Positions 1-10,649 of a DNA stretch of 64,000 bases are shown in pieces. The DNA comes from Gautieria morchelliformis. Lineage: Eukaryota; Basidiomycota; Agaricomycetes; Gomphales; Gomphaceae. The stretch's first letter is position 1. The number at the start of each line of letters is the position of its first letter. A model generated the notes under the pieces. The model was not told the DNA's origin. It saw only the letters and a program-made list of their open reading frames with translations, and ran no database searches. The DNA lies in assembly GCA_015179125.1 (NCBI GenBank), contig WHVA01000072.1, forward strand, positions 62,001-126,000, read 5' to 3'. The position numbers were made by a program, and so were the translations under genes.

Positions 1-1019
1 GTATTATCGTGGGTGCGTCGTTGGGGTCTATCCCGTTCATTCTCCCCCTGCGTCTTTCCTTGCTTCCCGCTCCTGATGATCAACCCGCGCAGGGCCGCAC
101 CTGTCACCATCACGCGACCGTCAACACTTTTGTATTCCTCTTCTTCTTTCTTTTTCATCGCCTCATTCATCGTCTCCCAAAATAGGCCGATTGTGATCCC
201 AAAACGGCCGGAACTTCAGCACAGCATGCGCAAGAACAGAGCCACAACAAGAAGCGCGCCCGAATCCGAACGAGAAAGATTGCGCGCCTCGTCGGTTGTT
301 TCCTTTTCGAATCCCTTCTTGTCGCTCGAATTTGGAGTCGGGCGATTAGGGAATTAGGTTTTAGGGAATTAGGCTTTAGGTTTGGATAAAGGATCAGGAT
401 CAGGATCGCGTTTCCAAGTGTGCTCGTGTTGTTTCTGTGCAGAGTGTATGCATGTGTGCGTGTGGGGAATAAGACGAAAAAATAACAAATGAGAGAGCAA
501 TAAAGAGGGAATAGCAAAATGAACGGGTAGAGTGCAGGTGCAGAGTGTAGGTGCAGAGTATAGATGCAAGTGCGGAGACAGAGGAAAGGAACCAAGATAC
601 AGATGAAACGAGATGCGTGCGGCTGGAATCCTTGCCGACACAATTAAAGTCCCAAGAAAACAAACTTGTCCGTCTCGCACAAGGAGCGCCAGCTCCCCGG
701 GGCAGACCAATAAACATAGGTTCAAAAGTCGAGTCAAAAGCGACCACAACATAGCTCTGGGGTAAAACCAGAGAACAGGGGATAGCGGGACTGGCCGGGG
801 TGGTGTGCTAATGCCGTGTGGGTGCCGTGTGGGGGCAGGTCCCTATTACCTATCAGGGTCCTTACGATGTGCGTGCGCCAGGCAGGAGAAGGGCGTGTAC
901 AAGGGTGGGGGAGGGCGGGGGAGGTGTCGTAAGCCAGAGTCGAAAATACCAAACCAAGACAAGAAGACCACAAACGCAACGCAATATGCCGTTTTGCGTT
1001 GCGCCGCGTCTCGCACGGC
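1..1019. other. intergenic, no gene supported
   Basis: No reading frame here shows conserved protein character. At about 345-385 a short degenerate TTAGG/TTTAGGG-like stretch is visible, and at 530-580 a few imperfect copies of a GTGCAGAGTGTAG-type repeat. The last few hundred bases probably hold the 3' untranslated region of the minus-strand transporter that ends at 1020. Confidence 0.5.
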
Positions 1020-3465
1020 TCACCGCGCAAGGTTGCTCCGAGCGCGCATGCCCTCGCCCCTGTAGTATATCCATATCGGGAAAGGCACGCCGATGACGAT
1101 GGCAATGCCAGCCAGGAGGGTATTCGCACCGCCAACGCCGAGTGCGGCGAAAAGCTGTTCCCCGAAGAGCGGGAAGGCGAATCCAAAAAGACAGCGGAAG
1201 ACCTATGGCAACAATAGCAACAACAGAAATAGACAAGAATAAGAACAAAAGGAGACAAAAAGAAAGTACATTAGGTTTCGAGTTAATTAAAGAGCGGGGA
1301 AATCACGCACAGCAGCAGCCGCAAGAGCCGACGCGGCATATTGGAACGCATCCACGAGGTAGAGCTGAATCGGAATATATATGAACATCATGCCGAATGT
1401 CTGCAATTATATATCATCAAGTCAGCATTGTGACTTTCATTACTGTTCTTGCGGGAAATCTATTACGCACAAATATCCCGCCCCCAATGATGGGCATAAT
1501 CCAATGGATCCTTGCTTGGGCGGACCAGCCATACCATCTACAGGAAATAAAAAAATCAGGGCATAAACTTGTGGCAAATTTTTTGTTTTTCAACGAACAA
1601 GAGACCGATAGGCACAATTCCGCTCCCAATGATCATACTTGGTATACGGAACTCGGGCTTGGAAACACCACCGTTGCATTGGGTCAACTAAGAAAAAGAT
1701 TTGGCACGGAGTATATATTAATTTCTGAAAGGGCGGAGCGAGGGCGAGTGAGGATACATACAGTGGTGTATATCTTCGTCATAAGCGGCGCGCCCAGCGA
1801 CGTCGACGTAACGAATCCGATCCCAGGGCCTAGATAAGCCTATCGACACAACTTCGTCAGTCACCCAGCACCAAGGCGAATACGGAACTCGCTCACCAAA
1901 CCAGAAATACCAGGGCTCCACCCATATGTCGTCGCGAACAGCTCCGGGAACGTCGTAAACAGGAGGTACAAGAACCCGTATACCCTATCACAAGCAAGTA
2001 TCAACACTGAAAGAAATGAATGAGAAGAGGGAGAATCCACGTACAACGCCATATACAAGCTCAATATAAAGCATATAAAGCTCGTGCTCAACAACACAAC
2101 TGGCCTTGTCAAATTCGTCCACAGCACTTCCTTCGTCCCCTTCTGTTGCGCCTGCACACTCTGTGGGCCAAACAACTCCTTCCCAGGCTGCTCCAGCACC
2201 GTCGCCTCAACATCGAACGCCTGGCGCCGCGCGGCACGCGCGCGGATTACTGGGGCATAGGTCTCCCGGAGAAAGGGAATGCCAATGACAGCAGCGAGAC
2301 CCGCAAGGGCGGCAAGGGTGACGAATATGAAGCGAAAGCCAATAGTTTCGGAAATGAAGCCACCTGAAGGTACGGGAGGGAGGACGCGTCAGCGCTAGGC
2401 AGTGAGTAAGCAGCAGGCAATGGAGTGGTAGAGCTTACCTGCAATGGGTCCTACGACGGGACCTGCGGGTGGCGTGTGTCAGTGTGTGTGCGATGCGAGA
2501 ATGATGGCAAGTGCCAGGTGGCTGTGCACCGTGCCATATGGTAACGAGAGGTGGATGAGTAACGTACCTAGCAAGGGTCCAAGCGTGTATATCGACATGG
2601 CGGTTGCTCGCTCCGCGGGGCAAAGAGGTCACCAATGCATGCGCCGCCTATGGAGACGGGGGCACCACCGCCAAGGCCGGCTGTGAACAAGCGTTAGAGT
2701 TAGCATTGTAGACACGTGGACTGCATTGGGATTTGTGATGGGAGGGTGAGATATGATGATGGGAGAATATGTTGATGAGTGGTGAGAGAAAAAACGAACC
2801 TAAGAAACGGAAAGCGATGAGGGCGCCAGTGTCGGGCGCGAAAGTGCAGCCGAGGGTGAAAGCGAGGAAGAACAGGTTCGCGAGGTGGAGGACCCACGCA
2901 CGGCCGTATATTTCCGAGAGGGGACCTAAGAAGAGGGGACCAACGGCGAAAGCGAGAAGATAGATGCTGAGAGTGAGTGCTAGGATGGTGGGGTTGGGGA
3001 TGTCATAATGAACTGCGATGGCAGGAAGACCGGGGGCCATCATTGAGCTAGCGAGGGGGCTGCATGGAAGGAAGTTAAGTGAAGAACAGACCGAAGTGAT
3101 AAAGTGACGTACGAGACGAATGTGTACAGCGAGACGATGGCTGTCATGCCCCACTTTGTGCGTAAAGACCAGTTGCGCGGGTTCTGTGCGTCATAGTCCC
3201 ATGGATCCTGCTGGACCGGTTCTTTGCTGAGGGGCGGCTTTGCAGGTAGGGGCGAAAGTGGCTGGGCGTGGTGGTGCTTGAATGAGACGGAGGTGGGAGT
3301 TGGGGGCACCTCTGGGACGTCTGGCCCGTCTGGCATGTGGAGGGTGAGTTGGGAGTGGTTGCTAAGCACTGAGGGACGGGGGGAGTTTGGGGGGTTGGGG
3401 CTTATGTGGGCGGAAGGCGAGGTGGATCCCATATCCGGAGCGTATACGGAGCGGGAAATGGCCAT
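1020..3465 (-). CDS. MFS multidrug/polyamine transporter (DHA1 type), one apparent frameshift
   Basis: Plasma-membrane H+ antiporter of the major facilitator superfamily, closest in pattern to fungal FLU1/TPO-type drug exporters. Eleven exons: 3465-3113, 3059-2800, 2680-2568, 2462-2439 (24 nt), 2363-2045, 1984-1897, 1839-1762, 1687-1599, 1537-1471, 1400-1311, 1202-1020. The cytosolic N-terminus (about 100 residues, Pro/Ser rich) ends in DPWDYDAQNPRNW, the usual lead-in to helix 1. The loop motif GPLSEIYGRAWVL, then GPLLGPVVGPIAGGFISE (motif C region), LRETYAPVIRARAARR, and the late motif YGWSAQARIHWIMPIIG are family hallmarks. Exons sum to 1664 nt, one short of 555 codons: in exon 3 the frame shifts by one between LFAPR and ERATAMSIYTLG, at a G run near 2614-2619. 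Either an assembly indel or a recent null mutation. Substrate cannot be told. Confidence 0.85.
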
Positions 3466-5444
3466 TGCTGGCTATAGTATTGATACAAAGACAGAGGCAC
3501 GGGAGTGGTGGGGAGAGGGAAGGAGAAGCCAGCCACGGCGGAGGACCCGAGACTTTATAGGGCCTGGGTATGGAGGTAGAGCAGAAAAGCGGAATTTTGT
3601 ATATTTTTTTGTGTGTACGGATTAGGAAGGAGGCTTGAGGTTAATTTGTGAAGCGCTGAAATGTCCGTCCATGCAAATATTAGGCGAAGTAGCGACATGC
3701 ACAGCATGCGCCGCCGCCTCGAGGAGTCACAAGTGATGTGAACATGACGATGGCAGCGGACGTCGCGGAAAACAGCGAGCTGCAGCGGAGTGGACAGCGC
3801 GCAGAGCAGCAGAGAGGTGGGAGCGACTTGCAAGATGGTGGAGGTAAGAGAAAGAGATGGATTGGGAGTACAATTACAATGCTGAGTCAGCAGATAAGAT
3901 ATGCCATATCAGGCAGCGATATACGGTCCCTGAGTCCACACGGTCCCCAGGGTTAAGCTTTGCCATTTGTTAGGCCACTTTACAGTCTTTTGTTGTTCAT
4001 ATCGGCCACTATTATGCCACTGGACCTTCCTAATGACACCTCAAGGGCTTCCCGATTCATATATGCAGACTCCACGCTCGTCGGTGCTGAAGAATCATGA
4101 CCTGAAAGCAGTGACGCAGGGCGGGCGTCCATCACGGTGCTTGCGAGGGTCAGGAGGGCGTCTGGCAGCGAGCATACGAATCGTGCATGAAGGTGCTTTT
4201 CTCGAACGTCCGAGAGAACCATCGGGTGCTTTAGACGTGTAAGGGAGTAAACTCGGAGAGTTTCAAGTTCGTCCGGTCATAGTCCTTCTCGTCCGAGAGC
4301 GGTTCGGAACACGGTTCAAGCTTCCCTGGATTCCGATCTAATTACCTCGAAGCTAGCAAAAATTTTGACGTGTTCAAATTCTTAGATTGCTTGGACTTAC
4401 ATAAAAAAGAACAGTCTGGTGCGAAAATATTCGCAGCTGAATAGATGACCTCCAGGAGATGTCGGGCAGCTTTCTAGAATATTTCACCGCCAAATACTTG
4501 CATACAAAGGTCATCCACATCTTCTGCGCAGTTCTTTATTGCTATACTTGCTATACTTACACTGTATGTTGCTGTTCAATTGCTCCTCGTATCACAGTAA
4601 TAGGTAGTATATACCTGAGGCCATCATGATGCAGTGCTACGTCCAAGTCACTGCCGGCCATCACAGATTGCGCGCGCAAAGAGTAACTGAGTTCGGAGTA
4701 AGAATCGGAAGCGTCACAGTCTGCCGGGTCCGCCGGAATATCTTGTTCCGCCGCCCGGGTTCCCGGATCTTGGCAACCGAAAGGGATGCCATGGCTGCCG
4801 ATCTCTGAGCCGAGAACGTTCATTGCAAAGACTGCGCAACCTCATCAGTCCCGGCCAACACTCCTGGCTTCCATTGTGGATAAGGTAACTACATATGTTT
4901 GTAGTTTTCTGGCCCAACTGATCCGGTTCCGCCTTTGGCAAGGAATGCAGATGTCCGTCCATCAGCGGCATCTGGCAGCTCCATGTTCAGAACAACTTGG
5001 TGGTGTTGTTTGGCACAAGCTAAATCCTGTATCAGTATATAGTCCCCTCCAGATAACGGAGAGGTGACGCCCACACTCTGCCGTGTTTATTCAAAACCAC
5101 TATGCATAAGTGTTCCAGTGATGTGTTTCGCCCGGCACCATCATCTATGTAGCAGTACATAGCAAGGTTCCTATACTACACACTCTCTTTGAAATGCTGG
5201 CGTTTGTGAATATACAGCGTGCTGGTTTACTGTACAAGCAGACGCTTACGGATACTATACGTCACATATTTAGAATCACGCTAATATCGTCATAGTATGC
5301 AAGATACACCACCTCGACGCGTTGGCTAATCGATCCCCCAGCACAAGGGTACAGTATACCACGTCCGTGCCTATTCTCTAAGTTAACGGCTCTCCGCGTT
5401 CCCGCCAATTTGTGACATGTAGACCACCTCGTCGACGTTAGTGG
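3466..5444. other. intergenic, no gene supported
   Basis: Upstream region of the MFS gene and downstream region of the Na+/H+ antiporter. Small open frames around 3970-4240 and 4560-5070 show no recognisable domain, no consistent splice signals and no codon pattern that I would trust. A small secreted protein on the minus strand at about 4560-5070 cannot be excluded. Confidence 0.4.
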
Positions 5445-7783
5445 TCATTCGCTGAGCGGATAGACTGTGAGAGGGAGAGTCATCCTCCGCCGCTCCCGCT
5501 TGATTTCATTGCGCTGCTTCACGGCGATCGGGAGCTGCAGAACATCCGCAGCGAAGACGCGCCGCCCCTCCACCATGACACTCGTATCAAACCCAACGGT
5601 CTTCGTCGACTGATTCGTCATTGTCCTACTGAGCGTATCCTCTGAACCAGACACCACGTCTGACGAGAGCTCTTGACTCGCCAGCTCCGACGTGGGGGCC
5701 TCGCTAACCGGCGACGCAATTGTCGTCTCTTGTTCCAGAGCGACCTCGACGTCTCCCTCGGGTCGCCTCACAGGCCTGGAAATCGGTCGCGTCATGGTCA
5801 ACCATTGTGGATTGCCTTTGGTGGTGGTAGTAGATCGAGACCACGTCGAAGTCAACGAAACAGTTCGCCGACTGAGGGTGAAAAAGGGTATAGACAAGCC
5901 ATCTACGAGACAGCCAAATTCATTAACATGCCGATATATTTCAGCTTGACCTACAGATAATGATCGATCCCAGAACGACGAAGGACACGATTGGATGGAG
6001 GCTCGCAGCGAGTCGCTCCTCCTGATTCCGCGGCGGCAGTTGAGGCTGATCTAGTTTAGAAACCGCCAAAGTGGATATGAAAATTGCCCCGACCCCTGCG
6101 GTATGTGACCAGTCATCGAGGTGATAAGAGGCACGAATAGAAGCGTACCCATAGGGCCTAAAACACGTGGCATAGTTAGCAGGCTGTCGACCATCATACC
6201 GGAACACAGGGCACGAACCGAAATGACCAGCGAACACAGCCTCGCGCCAATCACGAATGTCTGGAACCCACTTGTATAGAATAAGCAACGAGGGTAGGCG
6301 GCGCAATGCGAGGAGACACAGAAATAAGACGACCAGTCGCCAAGGGGTTATGCCGAGCTAAGGTGATGATCATCAAGTGTCATTTCAAACTGAAGAAGCC
6401 CTTTTGCCTACTTCTGGTGAATTGTAAGATGCAAAAGGAAGCCATGCCCCAATGTAGATAAATGCACCGCAGTTGAGAACCAAGTCAATGACAGAAGAAA
6501 AGATCGCGTTCTCTGTCTGTGCTGTGAAATGCCCGTCCCAAGAAATAGCAGTCCCTGAATACATGGTGAGTGATGAAATCTGGTAGCAAGCAAACGAGGT
6601 GCCCACCTGCTGCAAAGGCTGCAAGAAGATCATCACTACCGAGGAGATTTGTTAAACCGATGCTCATGAACGCCAATGCGATGTATTGCGCTACATAAGA
6701 CTCCCTATCTATGAAGCGTTTTCTGAGCGAATACTTCATTATGTGGCAGAATGCTAGCCCGAGGAAGGCTCCAAGGGCGATTCCAAAGATCACCTGATCT
6801 GCGTATGGCAATGCATAGTTAATGGTGAAATGATACCAGCTTACCATGATGAAATCGACTTACATAGCCAACCGACGAGGAACCATAACCCTACGGCAGT
6901 TCTTTTAGATGCCTCTATAGTCAAGTAAATGGATATGCTGTATGCAGTGGAGTGCAGTGGAGTGGTTAGTGGGTATCATTAGCCATGACACCTGCCTTGT
7001 TACCTAAGAAAGGGATATGCTAATCCATCATTTGCAGCAGATTCTGCAGCAATAACTTCACGACGTATGCATGAGCCACTGCAATTTATGTAAAGAAGAC
7101 GTCTTAACTCACGATGTCGAATGTTGACTGGCACGTGGTTTATAGCAAATGTGCCGGATGTGATTGCCACCGACAAGATCTTCACGTTGTAACTTGTGAG
7201 TAAGGTTCTACGGTCGTCCCAGAGACAAACTCACAGGGTCCGTCGGGGTGAGGCAAGCAGAGATACACAGGGCGGAGATGAAGCTAATCCCCGGGAACAG
7301 CACAAACATGAAGCCCGCCGAGGACACCCACCCTATCGCCATTGTGGGTACGACCATGATGACGAGACTCTTCCAATGGCGGCCGAGGTAACCATGTGGC
7401 AGTTCAACGCCGATTGCAAAAAGTCCAGTCGCCAGTGTGATGCGCATGACCTCCAGAGTTATGGGATTCGAGTTGGCACTCCAAGAACGCGGGTTGAAGA
7501 TGTTTGCGCCATGGGGGCCGATGAGAATTCCGAACGCTGTTGCCAGGACGGATTCTCCAAGGTATAACTTGTTTGTTTCTATGAGACGCCATAAACACGA
7601 TAGGACTTCAAACGTACCCTCTCTTTAACAAGTAAAGATATCATGCTGAAGAACACAACGAAGCCTCCAAGCGAGAGATACGCTATAGGCACAGGAGAGA
7701 GCTGAGTCGATAGGAACATTAGAAAATGCATCTGAAAGTTGTCACAAAATACATACGTCTAAAAGCTGAACTTGCGGTGCCAT
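5445..7783 (-). CDS. NHA1: Na+(K+)/H+ antiporter, NHA1/Sod2 type (CPA1)
   Basis: Plasma-membrane exchanger that exports Na+ or K+ for H+, for salt tolerance and pH control. Twelve exons: 7783-7757, 7701-7618, 7567-7235, 7179-7113, 7055-7004, 6937-6864, 6798-6607, 6554-6412, 6357-6219, 6157-6149, 6095-5955, 5902-5445; they sum to 1719 nt, 572 residues, in frame throughout. Family blocks seen in order: LGESVLATAFGILIGPHGAN, FAIGVELPHGYL, CLTPTDP, VPVNIRH, AAESAANDGLAYPFL (the paired-acid transport site region), FGIALGAFLGL, GSDDLLAAFAAG, ISWDGHF, GWFGPMGVGA-like HFGPMGVGA, and a short charged tail. Exon 10 is only 9 nt (GCCCTATGG) yet encodes the core of the invariant GPMG motif. The tail is much shorter than that of yeast Nha1, as in Sod2-like members. 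No break seen. Confidence 0.92.
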
Positions 7784-8934
7784 TTCTGTAGCTGTCAGAT
7801 AGATGCTCGAAATCAACTTCAGAAATAATAGTCCGGGGCTTTAAGATGCTTGATATTGCAGCCAGGAGGCCTCCCGATGAACGAATGTATCGGGACCCCG
7901 CATGCTACTTAAAGGATGCGGCATGTTATCCTCGCTCCAACTTGAAAGTTGAAGTTTGAGTGCAGATTCTAATCTGGCGAGCGCTACGAATCATCAACCG
8001 AGGCCGCGTATCCTGAACAGCTGTCAGAACATTCCTGCATGCATTGCGAAGTCGGCTGTATCGCTCACTCCTTTAGACGTTTCAGGCGTGGATCACTATT
8101 TGAGGTGTAAGGGTCCGATATGCCAATCATGATATAACAAAACGATAAAACTGATGAGCCTGGCAGAAAGGTACTGGAAACTGTCACTGTTGAAAATTAG
8201 TGTTCTAAACAGATAGGGGGGTGAAACTTGAATAACCCAAGCATATAATAAAGCATGCTGGCCCCATGCCTGACATGTGAGGACGGCTTGTTTTGCCAAC
8301 TATCCACCAGGGTAAACGGATGACCCGGAAATCTCCGACTGCACGTTTGCGGATGTGGCCTGTTCAATACAGTAAGTAAGCCTAAGCCTAGGAGCAGCGT
8401 CAAGTGACCCGCTCAACCCTAGAGAGAGAGATAGAGATTCAATTCTAGTGCTCCATGCGCTTGGCACTTATGGAACGAGTGTACCTATGAATCCTAGGTG
8501 TGTGATGTTAAGAATGGAAGTGGCACCTGGCCCGGGTGGGGCGGGAGACGCGATTCTGAACCTGCCGCGCTTTAGACGATGATTGCGTCTCTGGGTGACG
8601 GTCGATGGAGATTCGATCGAGATTAACCCTAGCGTGCTTCGACAGCGCTTTTCGGCACCTCGCGAGTGCTACGTTGAACAAGCTTTCTCCGGAACGACAT
8701 GGCGGGGTTGTACCAAAGTGCCCTAGGGCCCCGTAGAAGCTGGCTCCAGGCCTAGGAAGCGCCAGAATAGCCTGCACGTTTATGGTCTGCCCTCATGATA
8801 GCTCTAATACTTACCGCGGTTTTTATTTTTTAATTAATTAATTTATTGGTACCTCTTATGTGACTGTGAAGGCGGCCTGCCGCACATTTCCTTGATGAAT
8901 TGAGGCCCGTTCATGAGCGTCGAGTGAAGACACT

Positions 8935-8990
8935 GGGTGACTATCCGTAAGCCCGAATTCCTAAAGTCGCAGTTCTAAACCGTGGGAGCG
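8935..8990 (+). repeat. terminal-type motif of a dispersed inverted-repeat family
   Basis: The stretch reads GTGACTATCCGTAAGCCCG followed by AATTCCTAAA...GTTCTAAA. Nearly the same order of words is found at 15015-15056 (inverted), 15100-15150 and 15555-15610. This copy stands alone, about 250 bp from the start of the DIRS-like element, so it may be the remnant of a non-autonomous element. Confidence 0.5.
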
Positions 8991-9090
8991 ACGCGCGTCC
9001 CCATTTAGAACACATGGAAGTTGAAGCGCTGACGAGAATTCGAGTCAAGCGCTACAAACGGGCTGATTAAGATAGATTAGTAATCTGCTC

Positions 9091-9099
9091 TATAAATAG
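9091..9099 (+). promoter_or_regulatory. TATA-like box of the DIRS-like element
   Basis: TATAAATAG occurs about 100 bp before the first in-element ATG (9188) and is followed by a C/A-rich leader. It is the best candidate core promoter for the element; the assignment rests on position only. Confidence 0.35.
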
Positions 9100-9467
9100 T
9101 CAGTCAAGGTCATCTACCGCAACAACTCTTGCCTTCCACTCTCACCCCACGAGTTGACAGCGTGATCCAAAATTTTCAACGTCGAACATGGCGCCCTCGA
9201 CGTACCCCAGCGGCTCTCTAGGCCACCCCGAACCAACGAACACGACACATCCCTCAACCTCCACTCCCACGCCGAGACCCCTTATCACCGGCGCTCCCTC
9301 TATCCCCACTACGTGCCACACTAGGCACCAACACTAGCTCATCGTCGTCACCGTCGGCTCAGAGACCGGCCGCACCGAGAAGGCCCACTACACGTACACA
9401 GGCACCACCTCAAACGACAACATCCACGGGACCAAGGAGGCTCACGTCGAGCCACATACTCGACCAA

Positions 9468-10649
9468 GTGAACGGCCTAATAGCGGCGAGGAACAACATC
9501 AGGGCAGGACGCAGAGCGGGCAACGAACCCGCAGTATCAGATGACGAGGACATACTGACAGAGGCGGACGTTAGCGCCTTGTACACACCTCAGCCTACCG
9601 CCCCGACCACGAACCCCACAACCACACCGACGCTACCCACTACCTCCACCCTAATCCCGACCACAGCCCCACACCCTACCGCCCTCTCCCTCCCCACAGA
9701 CACCTACGCATTTGACGACGCCGACGCCAACACACAACAACCGAACAACCATACCATCCCGACACAGCTTATTGCGATGGTGAAAGCCCAAGCATACATA
9801 CCTTTATCCTTCTTCCTCAGTGAGAGCATGGAACGTATCAGGCTAGAGCTCGATCTCAAAACGACTAAGTCCATGACCAAAAACATTCGCTTGATTGACG
9901 CATCTAATTTCATCGAAGAACGCCGCATGGACTTCGCACTCTTCAGCGAAGCATACCATAACTTTATCAGATGTCTAGAGCTCTGCATGGTGCCCGGTTC
10001 CAGACTCCCTCTCGCATGGGCGGACCACTTCAATCGTTGCAGCACCGACCCTCGCATGAAGTCAGCCTTCAAGACTTTCCTGTACATGGACATAAAAATG
10101 CGGCAACAACTCTTCGACAAACCATTCTTACCTGACACACGCAGCCCAGAGTACTCGGACGCATGGCTCTTAGCGGACAGAGAGGTAAACGAGGAAAGGA
10201 TCGCTGACATGATCCGATCCTCGGTCCGCACCGAGATGGCAGGACACCCACGTCCACCTCACAACAGGGGCGCCAACAGATACCACCCATACGGCAGCGC
10301 CAGCTCAGGCGAAGCAAACAGCTCGCGCCAGAGCACGAATCATACAACGGCGCCCTTTCGGACCAAGGCAGAGCACGACGCGAGACCAAAGCTCTGCCTC
10401 AAATGTGGTCTCTCAGACGCTCACATCTCCATTCAGTGCACAGCCAACTCCCTACATGGACACGCCGACCGCAAAACCAACGTGTCCGCTAAGGAAAAGA
10501 AGCTGTTCTATAACACAGACTCAGCTGCAGTGTGCTTCAAGTTCAACCTCACCGGCTCCTGCACCGCCACCACAGAAGGACACCCACCACACCGATGCAC
10601 CCTCTGCCTCGCCGGCTCCCACGGAGCGGTCCAATGCCCTCGCATCTGA
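9468..10649 (+). CDS. DIRS-like gag
   Basis: Structural protein expected to form the particle that packages element RNA. The first 100 residues are Thr/Pro rich, then comes a helical region (about 100-230), a basic His/Arg stretch, and at the end cysteine motifs: CLKCGLSDAHISIQC and finally CTLCLAGSHGAVQC, which fits the CX2CX4HX4C retroviral zinc knuckle exactly. The start is uncertain: the given start is a GTG in frame; an ATG at 9188 opens a Ser/Thr/Pro-rich frame that stops at about 9340, and the gag frame is open from before that, so initiation may be at 9188 with a frame break near 9310. The last 245 nt overlap the RT frame in the +1 phase, which suggests frameshifting or reinitiation. 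Confidence 0.75.
   Translation: MNGLIAARNNIRAGRRAGNEPAVSDDEDILTEADVSALYTPQPTAPTTNPTTTPTLPTTSTLIPTTAPHPTALSLPTDTYAFDDADANTQQPNNHTIPTQLIAMVKAQAYIPLSFFLSESMERIRLELDLKTTKSMTKNIRLIDASNFIEERRMDFALFSEAYHNFIRCLELCMVPGSRLPLAWADHFNRCSTDPRMKSAFKTFLYMDIKMRQQLFDKPFLPDTRSPEYSDAWLLADREVNEERIADMIRSSVRTEMAGHPRPPHNRGANRYHPYGSASSGEANSSRQSTNHTTAPFRTKAEHDARPKLCLKCGLSDAHISIQCTANSLHGHADRKTNVSAKEKKLFYNTDSAAVCFKFNLTGSCTATTEGHPPHRCTLCLAGSHGAVQCPRI

Larger units (their letters stand above)
7784..9187. other. intergenic with AT-rich stretch and repeat remnant
   Basis: Holds no convincing gene. At about 8820-8850 there is a T-rich, TTAATTAATTAATT stretch. At 8935-8990 lies a copy of a repeat motif that recurs at 15.0-15.6 kb, listed separately. 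The right end serves as the leader of the DIRS-like element, with TATAAATA at 9091. Confidence 0.5.

Noticed and set aside
345..385. TTAGGG-like words suggesting a telomere
   Set aside because: Only a few degenerate copies in 40 bp, mixed spacing, not at a sequence end in a consistent orientation.
4557..5074. Possible small secreted or hydrophobin-like protein
   Set aside because: No eight-cysteine spacing, no clear signal peptide, no consistent splice sites.
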